From Bradyrhizobium liaoningense (GTDB lineage Bacteria; Pseudomonadota; Alphaproteobacteria; Rhizobiales; Xanthobacteraceae): DNA of 64,000 nt. The translations under genes and the position numbers were made by a program. The notes under the pieces were generated by a model, which worked only from the letters and a program-made list of their open reading frames with translations, had not been told where the DNA came from and made no database searches. This document shows, piece after piece, positions 20,128 through 28,674 of the stretch. The stretch is taken from NCBI RefSeq assembly GCF_018130785.1, contig NZ_JAFCJT010000001.1, forward strand, positions 930,001-994,000. The letters are read 5' to 3'. Numbering within the stretch: position 1 is the first letter of the stretch; each line of letters opens with the position of its first letter.

Positions 20128-21117
20128 ATGACTGAGAAGAAGGCCCCGCTCGACATCAAGACCCTCGCCAAGGAGCTTCGCGCCGGTAGCCGTGCGGCGC
20201 TGGCGCGAGCCATTACGCTGGTGGAGAGCCGGCGCGGCGACCATCAGGCGCTGGCACGCGAGCTGGTGCAGATGCTGCTGCCCGACACCGGCAAGGCGAT
20301 TCGCGTCGGCATCACCGGCTCGCCTGGCGTCGGCAAGTCCACGACCATCGACGTGCTCGGCAGCTATCTGATCGAACAGGGCAACAAGGTTGCAGTGCTC
20401 GCGGTCGATCCGTCCTCGGCGCGCAGCGGCGGCTCGATCCTCGGCGACAAGACGCGGATGGCGCGGCTGTCGGGCTCCGACGACGCCTTCATCCGCCCCT
20501 CGCCATCGTCAGGCACGCTCGGCGGCGTCGCCGCCAAGACGCGCGAGGCCATGCTGTTGTGTGAGGCTGCCGGCTTCGACGTCGTGCTGGTCGAGACCGT
20601 CGGCATCGGCCAGTCCGAGACCGCCGTCTGCGACATGACCGATTTCTTCCTCGCACTGATGCTGCCGGGCGGCGGCGACGAGCTCCAGGGCATCAAGAAG
20701 GGCCTGGTCGAGCTCGCCGACATGATCGCGATCAACAAGGCCGACGGTGACAATCTCAAGCGCGCCAAGATCACCGCCGCCGACTATCGCGGCGCGCTGC
20801 ATATCCTCAGCCCCCGGTCCGAGCATTGGCATCCGCCGGTCGAGACCTATTCGGCGCTGACCGGCGACGGCATCGCAAAGCTCTGGCAGAAGGTCTTGGA
20901 TCACCGCAAGGCGATGAACGCATCCGGCGATTTCGCCGCGCGGCGCCGCGACCAGCAGGTGAAGTGGATGTGGTCGATGCTGGAGCAGCGCATGCTGGCG
21001 CGGCTGCGCAGCGAGGCATCGGTTCGCACGAAAGTCCGGAAGATCGAGGCTGAAGTGGCGGAAGGCCATCTCACGCCGGCACTCGCCGCCGAGCAGATCC
21101 TGGGGTTGCTGCAATGA
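20128..21117 (+). CDS. meaB: methylmalonyl-CoA mutase chaperone GTPase MeaB
   Basis: This 329-residue G3E-family GTPase (MeaB/ArgK) gates adenosylcobalamin loading and protects methylmalonyl-CoA mutase. The P-loop is GSPGVGKST at residues 64-72. Switch regions include DPSSARSGGSILGDKTRM and the segment DVVLVETVGIGQSE; NKAD is the guanine-specificity motif. The C-terminal arm supports dimerisation. It is separated from mutA/mutB by the MNT, DUF3298 and tct genes, yet all run on the same strand. The stop overlaps the next gene by four bases. Confidence 0.95.
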   Translation: MTEKKAPLDIKTLAKELRAGSRAALARAITLVESRRGDHQALARELVQMLLPDTGKAIRVGITGSPGVGKSTTIDVLGSYLIEQGNKVAVLAVDPSSARSGGSILGDKTRMARLSGSDDAFIRPSPSSGTLGGVAAKTREAMLLCEAAGFDVVLVETVGIGQSETAVCDMTDFFLALMLPGGGDELQGIKKGLVELADMIAINKADGDNLKRAKITAADYRGALHILSPRSEHWHPPVETYSALTGDGIAKLWQKVLDHRKAMNASGDFAARRRDQQVKWMWSMLEQRMLARLRSEASVRTKVRKIEAEVAEGHLTPALAAEQILGLLQ

Positions 21118-21770
21118 GCGAAAAGCTTCGTATTCTCCTCACCGGCTTCGGACCGTTTCCCGGCGCGCCCCATAACCCGACCCAGCCGCTGGTGGCGCGG
21201 CTCGCGCAACTGCGCCGGCCAGCGCTCGACGATGTCGCGATCGCGAGCCACATCTTCCCGGTCACCTATGCCGCGGTCGACCGGCAATTGCCTGATGTGC
21301 TCGCGAAGGAGAAGCCGGATGCGCTGCTGATGTTCGGCCTCGCCGCGCGCACGCCTTACCTGCGCATCGAGACCCGCGCGCGCAATGCCGTCACCATGCT
21401 CTGGCCCGATGCCGCCAACACCCGTTCGAGCAAGCGCGGCATCGCCGCCAATGCGGACGCGATGACGTTCGGGCCGCACACGGCAAGGCTGCTGCGCGCC
21501 GCGCGCCTCACCGGCATCGATGCGCGATCCTCGCGCGATGCCGGTGCCTATCTCTGCAACTATCTGAGCTGGCGCGCGATCGAGAATGTAAGAGCCGGCG
21601 GGCCGCCGCTTGCGGCGTTCATCCACATTCCCCTGCTTGCCCGCAGCGGCGCGGTGCGGCGCAAGGGTGCGCCGCGGATCACGCTGGAGGAGTTGGTGGA
21701 CGCGGGCGAAGCGATGCTGATGGAGCTGGTGGGCTTGGCAAGGAAGCGGCGGAACACACAGGTCCCGTAG
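21114..21770 (+). CDS. pyroglutamyl-peptidase I-like (C15) protein
   Basis: This 218-residue C15-family cysteine peptidase would remove N-terminal pyroglutamate. The fold starts ILLTGFGPFPGAPHNPTQ. The catalytic triad can be placed at Glu86 (in LRIETRARN), Cys148 (AYLCNYLSW) and His171 (FIHIPLL). These have almost the same spacings as classical PCP enzymes (about 62 and 23 residues). The start overlaps meaB by four bases. The TAG stop codon lies within the first bases of a family B repeat, so the repeat may have trimmed or reshaped the C-terminus. Confidence 0.85.
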   Translation: MSEKLRILLTGFGPFPGAPHNPTQPLVARLAQLRRPALDDVAIASHIFPVTYAAVDRQLPDVLAKEKPDALLMFGLAARTPYLRIETRARNAVTMLWPDAANTRSSKRGIAANADAMTFGPHTARLLRAARLTGIDARSSRDAGAYLCNYLSWRAIENVRAGGPPLAAFIHIPLLARSGAVRRKGAPRITLEELVDAGEAMLMELVGLARKRRNTQVP

Positions 21771-21860
21771 GGTGGGCAAAGGCGCGCCTGCGCCGTGCCC
21801 ACCATGCATCTGCATTGGTGGAGACAATGGTGGGCACGCCTGCGCTTCGCCCACCCTACG
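21766..21860. repeat. intergenic palindromic repeat, family B
   Basis: This is the second copy of the 3111-3206 element, from CGTAGGGTGGGCAAAGGCG to CGCCCACCCTACG. Its TAG at 21768 serves as the stop codon of the preceding peptidase gene. Confidence 0.8.
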
Positions 21861-21970
21861 GCACCTCGTTTTGCGTAAACATTTAACCCTACCGCGAACA
21901 ATCCTCACGCTGCCAGCCGCCCTGCGCTACCTAACTCCCGCGGACCCCCGCGTCCGTCGGAGGACGCGTC

Positions 21971-23341
21971 ATGGACCTCAATCGCCGTCATCTCATCGGA
22001 GCTTCCACCGCAGGAATCGCGGGCGCACTCGCCATGCCGGCCGACGCCGCGCGCGCGGCGCCGCTGACGTCGCTGCTCGGCCGCGATGCCACGCAATATG
22101 GCGTGCGGCCCGGCAGCAGCGAGGATCAGACGCGCGTGCTCCAGCGCGCGATCGACGAGGCTGCGCGGGTGCAGATGCCGCTGGCGTTGCCGCCCGGCAT
22201 TTATCGTTCCGGACTGTTGCGGTTGCCGAACGGTTCGCAACTGATCGGCGTGCGCGGCGCGACGAAGCTCGTCTTCACCGGCGGAGCCTCGGCGATCCAG
22301 AGCGACGGCTCCGACGCCATCGGCCTCACCGGCATCAGCTTCGACGGCGGCGGCATTGCGCTGCCGACGCGGCGCGGACTGATCCACGTCCTCGGCGGAC
22401 GCGACGTCCGCATCACCGATTGCGAGATCACCGGATCCGGCGGCAGCGGCATCTGGCTGGAGCAGGTCTCTGGCGACATCTCCGGCAACATCTTTACCGG
22501 CATTGCAGTGACGGCGGTCGTCTCGTTCGACGCCAGGGGCCTCAGCGTCTCTCGCAACACCATCATCGGCACCAATGACAACGGCATCGAGATCCTGCGC
22601 ACCGCGATCGGCGACGACGGCACGCTGGTCGCCGATAACCGGATCGAGAACATCAAGGCGGGCCCCGGCGGCTCCGGCCAGTACGGCAACGCCATCAACG
22701 CCTTCCGCGCCGGCAACGTGATCGTGCGCGGCAACCGCATCAGGAACTGCGATTACTCGGCCGTGCGCGGCAATTCGGCCTCGAACATCCACATATCAGG
22801 CAACAGCGTCAGCGACGTGCGCGAGGTCGCGCTCTATTCCGAGTTCGCGTTCGAGGCCGCGGTGATCGCCAACAACACGGTCGATGGTGCCGCCGTCGGC
22901 GTCTCGGTCTGCAACTTCAACGAAGGCGGCCGCATCGCGGTGGTCCAGGGCAACATCATCCGCAACCTGATCCCGAAGCGCCCGATCGGCACCGCCCCCG
23001 ACGACGATGCCGGTGTCGGCATCTACATCGAGGCGGATTCATCGGTCACCGGCAACGTCATCGAAAACGCGCCGTCCTACGGCATCGTCGCTGGCTGGGG
23101 CAAATATCTGCGCGACGTCGCGATCACGGGCAACGTAATCCGCAAGGCGCTTGCCGGCGTCGGCGTCTCCGTGGTGCCGGGCGCCGGCACCGCACTCGTC
23201 AACAACAACATGATCTCGGAAACCCCGCGCGGCGCCGTGGTTGGGCTCGATCACGCCCGTGCGGTGACGTCGGATCTGTCGGCCGACGGCGCGCAGCGGT
23301 TTGCGCAGGTGGTGGTCGGTGGCAACGCCGTGCGGCGGTAA
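21971..23341 (+). CDS. TIGR03808-type Tat-exported parallel beta-helix protein
   Basis: This 456-residue protein has a twin-arginine signal (MDLNRRHLIGAS..., ending ARAAP) and a body of short repeats such as ITGNVIRKA, ISGNSVSDV and VRGNRIRN. Those form a right-handed parallel beta-helix like pectate-lyase and periplasmic polysaccharide-modifying folds. It fits the TIGR03808 family (twin-arginine-exported repeat protein) from Rhizobiales. GGAGG stands seven bases before the ATG. No catalytic residues can be named. Its usual companion, a TIGR03809-like protein, is 0.6 kb downstream on the opposite strand. Confidence 0.85.
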   Translation: MDLNRRHLIGASTAGIAGALAMPADAARAAPLTSLLGRDATQYGVRPGSSEDQTRVLQRAIDEAARVQMPLALPPGIYRSGLLRLPNGSQLIGVRGATKLVFTGGASAIQSDGSDAIGLTGISFDGGGIALPTRRGLIHVLGGRDVRITDCEITGSGGSGIWLEQVSGDISGNIFTGIAVTAVVSFDARGLSVSRNTIIGTNDNGIEILRTAIGDDGTLVADNRIENIKAGPGGSGQYGNAINAFRAGNVIVRGNRIRNCDYSAVRGNSASNIHISGNSVSDVREVALYSEFAFEAAVIANNTVDGAAVGVSVCNFNEGGRIAVVQGNIIRNLIPKRPIGTAPDDDAGVGIYIEADSSVTGNVIENAPSYGIVAGWGKYLRDVAITGNVIRKALAGVGVSVVPGAGTALVNNNMISETPRGAVVGLDHARAVTSDLSADGAQRFAQVVVGGNAVRR

Positions 23342-23363
23342 GTGTGGCTGACAACGGGGCCGC

Positions 23364-23424
23364 TCATCCTTCGAGGCTCGCCATGCGGTGCTCTGCACCG
23401 CAGAACTCGCACCTCAGGATGACG
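23364..23424. repeat. intergenic repeat, family C, copy 1
   Basis: CATCCTTCGAGGCTCGCC runs to CTCGCACCTCAGGATGACG, inverted relative to the copy at 23472. The two copies together form a large inverted arrangement upstream of the GIY-YIG gene. Confidence 0.75.
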
Positions 23425-23471
23425 GGATAGCTTTAGGTTGTTTCATAGAAACTTGACAACCCAAGCACCGC

Positions 23472-23531
23472 CGTCATCCTGAGGTGCGAGCGGCGCAGTG
23501 CGGAGCACTGTGCCGGAAGCCTCGAAGGATG
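23472..23531. repeat. intergenic repeat, family C, copy 2
   Basis: CGTCATCCTGAGGTGCGAG runs to GCCTCGAAGGATG. It reaches to six bases before the GTG start of the GIY-YIG gene, so it forms most of that gene's leader. Confidence 0.75.
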
Positions 23532-23536
23532 ATGTT

Positions 23537-23845
23537 GTGGGCATCTATGTCTACATGCTGCGCTGCGCCGACGGCTCTTTCTACATCGGAAGTGCCACCG
23601 GCGAAGACACGTCCAAGCGGGTTGACGAGCACAATGCCGGTGCGCATCCCGGATACACTTATTCGAGGCGCCCGGTCGTTCTGGTGTGGTCGGAGTATTT
23701 TGATCGGATCACCGACGGCATTGCGGCCGAACGACAGCTCAAAGGGTGGAGCCGCGCCAAGAAGGAAGCGCTCATCCGTTCGGATTGGACGTCGGTGAGC
23801 CAGCTTGCACGGCGGCGTGCAGGAGCGCCTAGGGCAGAGAAGTAA
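23537..23845 (+). CDS. GIY-YIG nuclease-like protein (UPF0213 type)
   Basis: This 102-residue protein has the GIY-YIG fold: YVYMLRCADGSFYIGSATGE is the core, and AERQLKGWSRAKKEALI is the family's conserved helix, including the Glu metal ligand. Short stand-alone GIY-YIG proteins of this type are widespread in bacteria with no settled role. GTG 23537 is chosen because an upstream in-frame GTG (23498) lies within repeat DNA. The gene is boxed in by family C repeats on both sides, which fits a mobile or recently rearranged small locus. Confidence 0.8.
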   Translation: MGIYVYMLRCADGSFYIGSATGEDTSKRVDEHNAGAHPGYTYSRRPVVLVWSEYFDRITDGIAAERQLKGWSRAKKEALIRSDWTSVSQLARRRAGAPRAEK

Positions 23846-23873
23846 TCTGAGGCGTGGCAGCGGATGGGCCGCC

Positions 23874-23933
23874 CATCCTTCGAAGCTCCCGGCGCGATGC
23901 TAGGCATCGCGCCACGCGCACCTTAGGATGACG
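23874..23933. repeat. intergenic repeat, family C, copy 3
   Basis: CATCCTTCGAAGCTCCCGG runs to CGCACCTTAGGATGACGG, in the same orientation as copy 1 and more diverged. It lies between the convergent GIY-YIG and TIGR03809-like genes. Confidence 0.65.
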
Positions 23934-23972
23934 GAGTTGGAGAGGACGCAGTGGTCCTCTTGGAAATTCGCC

Positions 23973-24770
23973 TTAGAACACGTTCCGCAGCAGCGGGTAC
24001 TTCGCTTCCAGGCCGTCGAGGCTGAAGGTGAATTCGACGACGCGCTCGGGGGCTGCGACGATTTCCGCGGCCGGTGGAGCGAACTGCGGCAGGAGCGCTG
24101 CCATTGCAGCGGGCGTGGCGAGTGGCGGTCGCACAGCAGGCGCGGTGATCGGCGCCACCACAGCGGATGCGGCGACCGGCGGCCTCACGACAGGTGCGGT
24201 GCGCGGTGCCGTCGCAATGCGTGGCGCCGTCGCAACAGGCGCGGTCGGCGGTGCCACCTCGGCAGGTGTGACGAATGGCCCTCGCGCTGCACGCGCCTTG
24301 AGCAGCGCCACGGGGGCAGCCGCGGGAATCGGCGCCATCACGGCAGGTGCGGCGATCGGGGCGAGCGGAGCTTCGTTGATTTCGGCAAGAACGTCCGGCC
24401 TGGGCGCGAGCCTGACCGGTACGGCGGTCTCGGGCGCGATGTGGACGGCCTTCGGCTGCATGGTCTGCGCCTGCGGCTCGCGCGGAAACATGCGGGGCAT
24501 GGTCGCCGGCGACCAGCCGAATGCGGGCGAGACACTCGCGGCCGCCGCGGCCACATCAGCGCCGGTCGCCAGGGCCCGCCAGGTCTGGACGGCGCGCTTG
24601 GCTTCCTGGATGTTTTCGAGGAATGCGATCTCGGAGTGGTAGCGGCGCCAGCGTCCGGTCTCGAACATTTCGGAGAGGTGCTCCAGCCGCTGCTCGGCGA
24701 GAGCGCACCAGCGTGTCGCAATGTCGCGGCCACGAGCCACGTCGCGAACAGCCTCTTGGCGATGTGTCAT
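23973..24770 (-). CDS. TIGR03809-type protein with Ala/Pro-rich tail
   Basis: This 265-residue protein has two parts. The first about 75 residues are a compact helical domain (GRDIATRWCALAEQRLEHL, then RRYHSEIAFLENIQEAKRAV) that matches what I recall of TIGR03809 from Rhizobiales. The remaining two thirds are Ala/Pro/Val-rich low-complexity sequence with repeated APR/APV/PPVA units, ending in a short ordered tail (FSLDGLEAKYPLLRNVF). ATG 24770 is chosen over an upstream in-frame start at 24809 because the domain begins there. No signal peptide. The tail is long for the family and may be a flexible spacer. Confidence 0.7.
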   Translation of the reverse strand: MTHRQEAVRDVARGRDIATRWCALAEQRLEHLSEMFETGRWRRYHSEIAFLENIQEAKRAVQTWRALATGADVAAAAASVSPAFGWSPATMPRMFPREPQAQTMQPKAVHIAPETAVPVRLAPRPDVLAEINEAPLAPIAAPAVMAPIPAAAPVALLKARAARGPFVTPAEVAPPTAPVATAPRIATAPRTAPVVRPPVAASAVVAPITAPAVRPPLATPAAMAALLPQFAPPAAEIVAAPERVVEFTFSLDGLEAKYPLLRNVF

Positions 24771-25253
24771 AAACCAGCCCGTCAGGAGAAAAATACGGAC
24801 GCGACGCAACGCACACGAATCGATTTAGACGCGACATGAATATTTTGTGGAAAAGTTTTGACTTGTCCAGCAACGACACGCCGGACGTCGTCAATCACCG
24901 TAGTCGTGCGGAGAATTGATGTGTTTTCGAGTCAAGCTTCGCACAAGCATAACCGGCCTGCCGGGGCGATTCCTGGGCGCTGACCATGGGCGCCGCCACG
25001 TTTGCTCAACCGGAAGCTGATCGCGCGGAGCGGTTCAAGAAATCAGCCCCCAAAAAGAAAAGACCCGTCCGGGGGGACAACCGGACGGGTCGAGCCATAT
25101 GGGCGCTTGGGGTGGATGGGCGCTCGCGCCTGATATGACTTATGGGGAGGGATGACCGCTCCCACATAATTTGGTCGTGGCAGACGACTGAACGTTCAAT
25201 GCGGCGTTCGATTTCCTGGCCTTCGCACCGCGCGCAAAGTTGTCGCGGCCGCG
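24771..25253. other. intergenic stretch with a terminator
   Basis: No gene is seen in these 483 bases. They hold the promoter of the minus-strand TIGR03809-like gene near 24780-24930 (a relatively AT-rich patch) and the terminator of the protease operon at 25052-25092. The rest (25093-25253) shows nothing I can name. Confidence 0.5.
25052..25092 (-). terminator. rho-independent terminator of the ECF-protease operon
   Basis: Read on the minus strand, GACCCGTCCGG (25091-25081) pairs perfectly with CCGGACGGGTC (25072-25062), followed by TTTTCTTTTTG. It lies about 160 bases beyond the stop codon of the S8 protease gene. Confidence 0.85.
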
Positions 25254-26963
25254 CTATCGCGTCGCCGGGCTATCCGTCTGAGAAATCGTGGATTTATCGT
25301 CTGCGCTCGACAGCGAGGGTTGTTCGATCGCGCGGCTGCCAGGCTCGTCGCGACGCTTCTCGGCATCTTCACGTTTTGTTGTACCGGACGCAGCCGCAAC
25401 CGGCGTCGCGCTGTCGACGGGAACGGCCATGACTGCGGCAAACGCGTCGGCCTCGCCGTCGCCGAAAAGATCATCACGGCCGGGTGAACCGAGGTCGCGC
25501 GCGGTCTTCGCCAGCGTCATGCGCAGCGCCTCCGGTTTGAGCGTGTAATTGCGCTCGAGCAGCAGCGCGGCGACGCCCGAGACATAGGCGGCCGAGAACG
25601 AGGTACCCGAGGTCATCTGGTACTTGCCGTCGGGCGCCGGCAGGAAAATGTCGACGCCAGGCGCCGCCAGCGCGATGTAATTGCCGCGGTTGGACGCCGA
25701 GAACAGCCTGTCCTGCTGGTCGGTCGCGCTGACCGCGATCACATTGGGATTGGCGGCGGGATAAAGCGGCGGCGATTTCGCACCGGCGTTGCCGGCGGCC
25801 GCGATCAGCACCAGCCCGCGCGCGGCGGTCGCCGCGATGGCGCGCTCGATCACGGCGTCCTTCGGACCGGCAAAGCTCATATTGACGATCTGCGCGCCGT
25901 GCTCGGCGGCGTAATTCAGCGAGCGCAGGACGATGTAGGACGAGCTCTGGGCCCCGCCCGTGGTGCCGCCGAAGGCGCGGATGGCGATGATGCGCGCCTC
26001 GGGCGCGCTGCCCATCAGCTTGGCATGCGCCACAATGGCGCCGGCGATGCCGGTGCCGTGGACATGCGGGCCCTCGGTGCTGCCGAGCGCATCAAAGTTG
26101 TCGGCGATGGAATGGGCGAGCTCCGGATGTTGGGCGTCGATCCCGGAGTCGATCACGGCAACCGTCACATTGGCGCCGTGCGCCAGCGTATGCGCTTGCG
26201 GCAGGCGAAGCCTGGCCAGCGCATATTGCGCGGGATCGCCCTCGGTCGGCGCGGACGATTTCTGATCCTGGAGCAAATAGCGGAAGTTCGGCTGAACCGA
26301 GCGCACGCTGCCGTCGGCGGCGAACTCACGCCGGACCGTCTCGGTCGGCCGGCCGTCGGTGATGCGGAACAGCCCGAACGTCGCCCCGATCAGCGGAAAA
26401 TTCTCGGAGGACACGCGCGTCAGGCCATGACGGCGCGCAAGTTCGTCGGCCTCGGTCCCCGACAGCGCGCTGTCGATCTCGGCGACGAATTCATTGGCAA
26501 AGGTGCGCAAGTCGACGGCGGCCGGCGTGTTGCTGCCCCGCCCCTTCCCTGCGCTCTTCTTGCCCGATTTGCCCGTGCCGTCGCCGCTTGTGCCCGGCTG
26601 TGCCAGGCATTCACCGCTGGCGTCGCGATAGGGGGCGGTGCAGGCCGGATAGAGGTTCGGCGAATAGCGGGCATAGGGCAGCACCGGCGTCGGACCGATC
26701 CGTGCGGTGATCCGGGACGTCGTGGCGATCGGACCCGGACCGCGGCCGACACCGACCGCCCGCGCGGCAACACCGGGACTGACGCGCGCGGCGATGCTCG
26801 GAGAGATGGTCGGCGTGCGCGTGGGCACGCTGATCGTCGGCGTGCGCATGATCGCCTGCGCCTGCGCAACCTCGACGCCGAGACAGGCGGCGAGCAAGAG
26901 CGCAGCTCCAACCGACGAAGCGTAGGCTCTCCCCCTTACCCCACTCTCGGAGTTGCCCGTCAT
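25254..26963 (-). CDS. subtilisin-like S8 serine protease
   Basis: This 569-residue exported protease has a signal peptide of about 36 residues ending AQAQA, a Thr/Pro/Arg-rich linker to about 100, and a Gly/Lys/Ser linker near 122-145. A prodomain-like segment (about 155-230) precedes the S8 catalytic domain. The triad is Asp272 (AVIDSGID), His302 (HVHGTGIAG) and Ser455 (TSGTSFSAA), with oxyanion Asn391 (AAGNAG). The C-terminal 75 residues are polar. It starts 15 bases after the anti-sigma-like gene, so it is the third gene of a sigma - anti-sigma - protease operon. Confidence 0.9.
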   Translation of the reverse strand: MTGNSESGVRGRAYASSVGAALLLAACLGVEVAQAQAIMRTPTISVPTRTPTISPSIAARVSPGVAARAVGVGRGPGPIATTSRITARIGPTPVLPYARYSPNLYPACTAPYRDASGECLAQPGTSGDGTGKSGKKSAGKGRGSNTPAAVDLRTFANEFVAEIDSALSGTEADELARRHGLTRVSSENFPLIGATFGLFRITDGRPTETVRREFAADGSVRSVQPNFRYLLQDQKSSAPTEGDPAQYALARLRLPQAHTLAHGANVTVAVIDSGIDAQHPELAHSIADNFDALGSTEGPHVHGTGIAGAIVAHAKLMGSAPEARIIAIRAFGGTTGGAQSSSYIVLRSLNYAAEHGAQIVNMSFAGPKDAVIERAIAATAARGLVLIAAAGNAGAKSPPLYPAANPNVIAVSATDQQDRLFSASNRGNYIALAAPGVDIFLPAPDGKYQMTSGTSFSAAYVSGVAALLLERNYTLKPEALRMTLAKTARDLGSPGRDDLFGDGEADAFAAVMAVPVDSATPVAAASGTTKREDAEKRRDEPGSRAIEQPSLSSADDKSTISQTDSPATR

Positions 26964-26978
26964 CGGTGCAGCGGCGCC

Positions 26979-27674
26979 TTACGGCGTCGCGACGGCGAGG
27001 TTGACGAACTTCTCGCGCGACATCCTGCCGAGCAGCGAGGCGAGTTCGTCCTGGCTCATCGCCTTGTCGAACTGGAGACGGAACATGCCGCCCTTGGCAT
27101 CGCCGATGATCGACGCCTGGTAGCTGTCGAGCAGCGCAGTGATGTCGGCGATGCGCGCCTCGGGCGTGAAGCGCACCAGCGCGCGCGCAGGTGCAGCGGC
27201 AGCCCCGAGCTCGCGCGTGATCGGCGCGCCGACCGACAGCGAGGCGGTCTCGAAGGTCGCGGTCTGGGTCTTCATCAGCACGGCGCCGATGATGCCGGCC
27301 TGGAGCAGCAGCGCAATGGCACCCAGGCTCGCCGACCAGGCCAGCGTACGCGGCGACAGGCTCGAGAAGAACGTCGCGATCCGCGCCGACAGCGGCAGCG
27401 AACCGACCGGCCGCGCGGGCTCCGCGTCGATCTCGGCGAACAGCTTCTGCATCGCCCGCGCCGACGGAGCCCCCAGGCTCTCGTTCAGATGGATGGTCTC
27501 TTCGTACTCGCCGCGGATCGCGGCATATTGCTTTGCAAGTTGCGGATCACGCGCCAGCGCGTCCTCGACGCGGCGAGCGTCGCGCGCGTTCAGCGTGCCG
27601 GCGGCGTGCCAGGGCAGCAGCAGTTCAATTTCACTGGGCTCTTGCTCCAGCATCTTCTTGCTCAATGCCATCAT
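26979..27674 (-). CDS. putative transmembrane anti-sigma factor
   Basis: This 231-residue single-pass membrane protein has a cytoplasmic N-terminal part (1-105) whose LLPWHAAGTLNARDARRVED resembles the anti-sigma-domain helices that hold ECF factors, though without the HxxxCxxC zinc site. One membrane helix follows (about 109-134), then a periplasmic domain (about 165-231). That domain starts ALVRFTPEARIADITALLD and ends REKFVNLAV and resembles a peptidase propeptide fold. The ATG overlaps the stop of the sigma factor gene by four bases, the usual arrangement for an ECF and its anti-sigma. Confidence 0.75.
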   Translation of the reverse strand: MMALSKKMLEQEPSEIELLLPWHAAGTLNARDARRVEDALARDPQLAKQYAAIRGEYEETIHLNESLGAPSARAMQKLFAEIDAEPARPVGSLPLSARIATFFSSLSPRTLAWSASLGAIALLLQAGIIGAVLMKTQTATFETASLSVGAPITRELGAAAAPARALVRFTPEARIADITALLDSYQASIIGDAKGGMFRLQFDKAMSQDELASLLGRMSREKFVNLAVATP

Positions 27675-28240
27675 GGCCAGCCTCGCTCAACGCCGGCTGC
27701 CTTCAGCAGTTCGGCCAGTTTCTTGCGCGCATAGAACAAGCGCGTCTTCACAGTGTTCTCGGGAATGCCGACGATTTCGGCCACTTCTTCCACGGACTTC
27801 TCGTGGTAGTAGACAAGATCGACGATTTCCCGGTGCTCCGGCGTGAGGCCTGTCAGACACTCCCGCAACGCTTCACTGGTATCCTTCTTCTGCACCACCG
27901 TTTCCGGATCATCGGACGTATCCTCGATCGCGTTCGCGGCGTCTTCGTCCAACTCAAAATCCTTCCTGCGCCGGAGCGCAGACAGGGCCTTGAATCGGGT
28001 AATTGCCAGCAGCCAGGTGGAAACGGCGGATCGACCCTCGAACTTGCCGGCTTGACGCCAGACGTCGAGAAACACCTCACTGATGAGGTCTTCCGCCGCC
28101 TGCTCGTCCCGCACGAGCCTCAGCCCGAACCTGTAGACCCTGACATGGTGCCGCCCGTACAGCACCTGCATGGCGAGCCGGTCACCTTGAGCGATCCTGG
28201 CGATCAGGACCTCGTCCGTAGCCGCCTGTGTCACGCTCAA
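27671..28240 (-). CDS. ECF RNA polymerase sigma factor
   Basis: This 189-residue sigma-70 family group 4 (ECF) protein has a region 2 with the DLISEVFLDVWRQAGKFEGR segment and WLLAITRFKALSALRRRK. Region 4 has the HTH SVEEVAEIVGIPENTVKTRL. The start MSVTQAATDEVLIARIAQGD is typical. It is the first gene of the operon with its predicted anti-sigma partner (four-base overlap) and the S8 protease, so its regulon probably includes its own operon. The signal is unknown. Confidence 0.92.
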   Translation of the reverse strand: MSVTQAATDEVLIARIAQGDRLAMQVLYGRHHVRVYRFGLRLVRDEQAAEDLISEVFLDVWRQAGKFEGRSAVSTWLLAITRFKALSALRRRKDFELDEDAANAIEDTSDDPETVVQKKDTSEALRECLTGLTPEHREIVDLVYYHEKSVEEVAEIVGIPENTVKTRLFYARKKLAELLKAAGVERGWP

Positions 28241-28674
28241 TGCCCGTCTCGCAAAGTTGGTCGGGTCGATACGGCGGACGGTTCGACGGGGGGAGCTAAA
28301 TTCTTCAGGCTACCGCAGTCACACGGGGACCTGTGTGATCTACCCCACATACGCGAATTTTCCTTTTGCCACCCGCGGCGGTTGGCCGCCTCGCTCGATA
28401 AAGGTAACATAGTAGTGATGCACTTTCCTGCGCAATGTCGTCCGGCACAGATTGCCCGACATGTGGAACCATAGCAGCCCTGTACGACGTATGTCTCACC
28501 AAGCCCTGCTTTGGCTCGAACCCGTCGCCAACGATGCCTAATCGCCGGCAAATTCTCCCCCCGGCCGCTATCAGCCTGTTGCGCGCTGCACCCTTTGGAT
28601 TCGATTTCAAAGGATACCAAACCTAAAGGCTTGCCGCGTAGATTTTCGGGCTGACATCCACCCTTGGCGGGACA
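28241..28674. other. divergent intergenic region, ECF operon / GGDEF gene
   Basis: These 434 bases lie between the divergent ECF sigma operon and the diguanylate cyclase gene. Less GC-rich patches at about 28340-28430 and 28590-28640 are likely promoter zones for the two sides. I found no dispersed repeat and no credible protein gene. A GGAAC at 28463-28467 is followed by CGTA after 18 bases, which is near but not at the spacing of EcfG-type promoters. A small RNA cannot be excluded. Confidence 0.45.

Noticed and set aside
23364..23933. Three repeat copies as a possible CRISPR array
   Set aside because: The copies are about 60 bases, palindromic, in alternating orientation and irregularly spaced around a gene; no direct repeats with uniform spacers.
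28463..28490. GGAAC...CGTA as an EcfG promoter before the GGDEF gene
   Set aside because: The spacing is 18 bases and the -10 is imperfect.
28480..28560. T-arm-like GGGTTCGAGCC on the minus strand suggesting a tRNA
   Set aside because: No acceptor stem, D-arm or anticodon arm could be folded around it.
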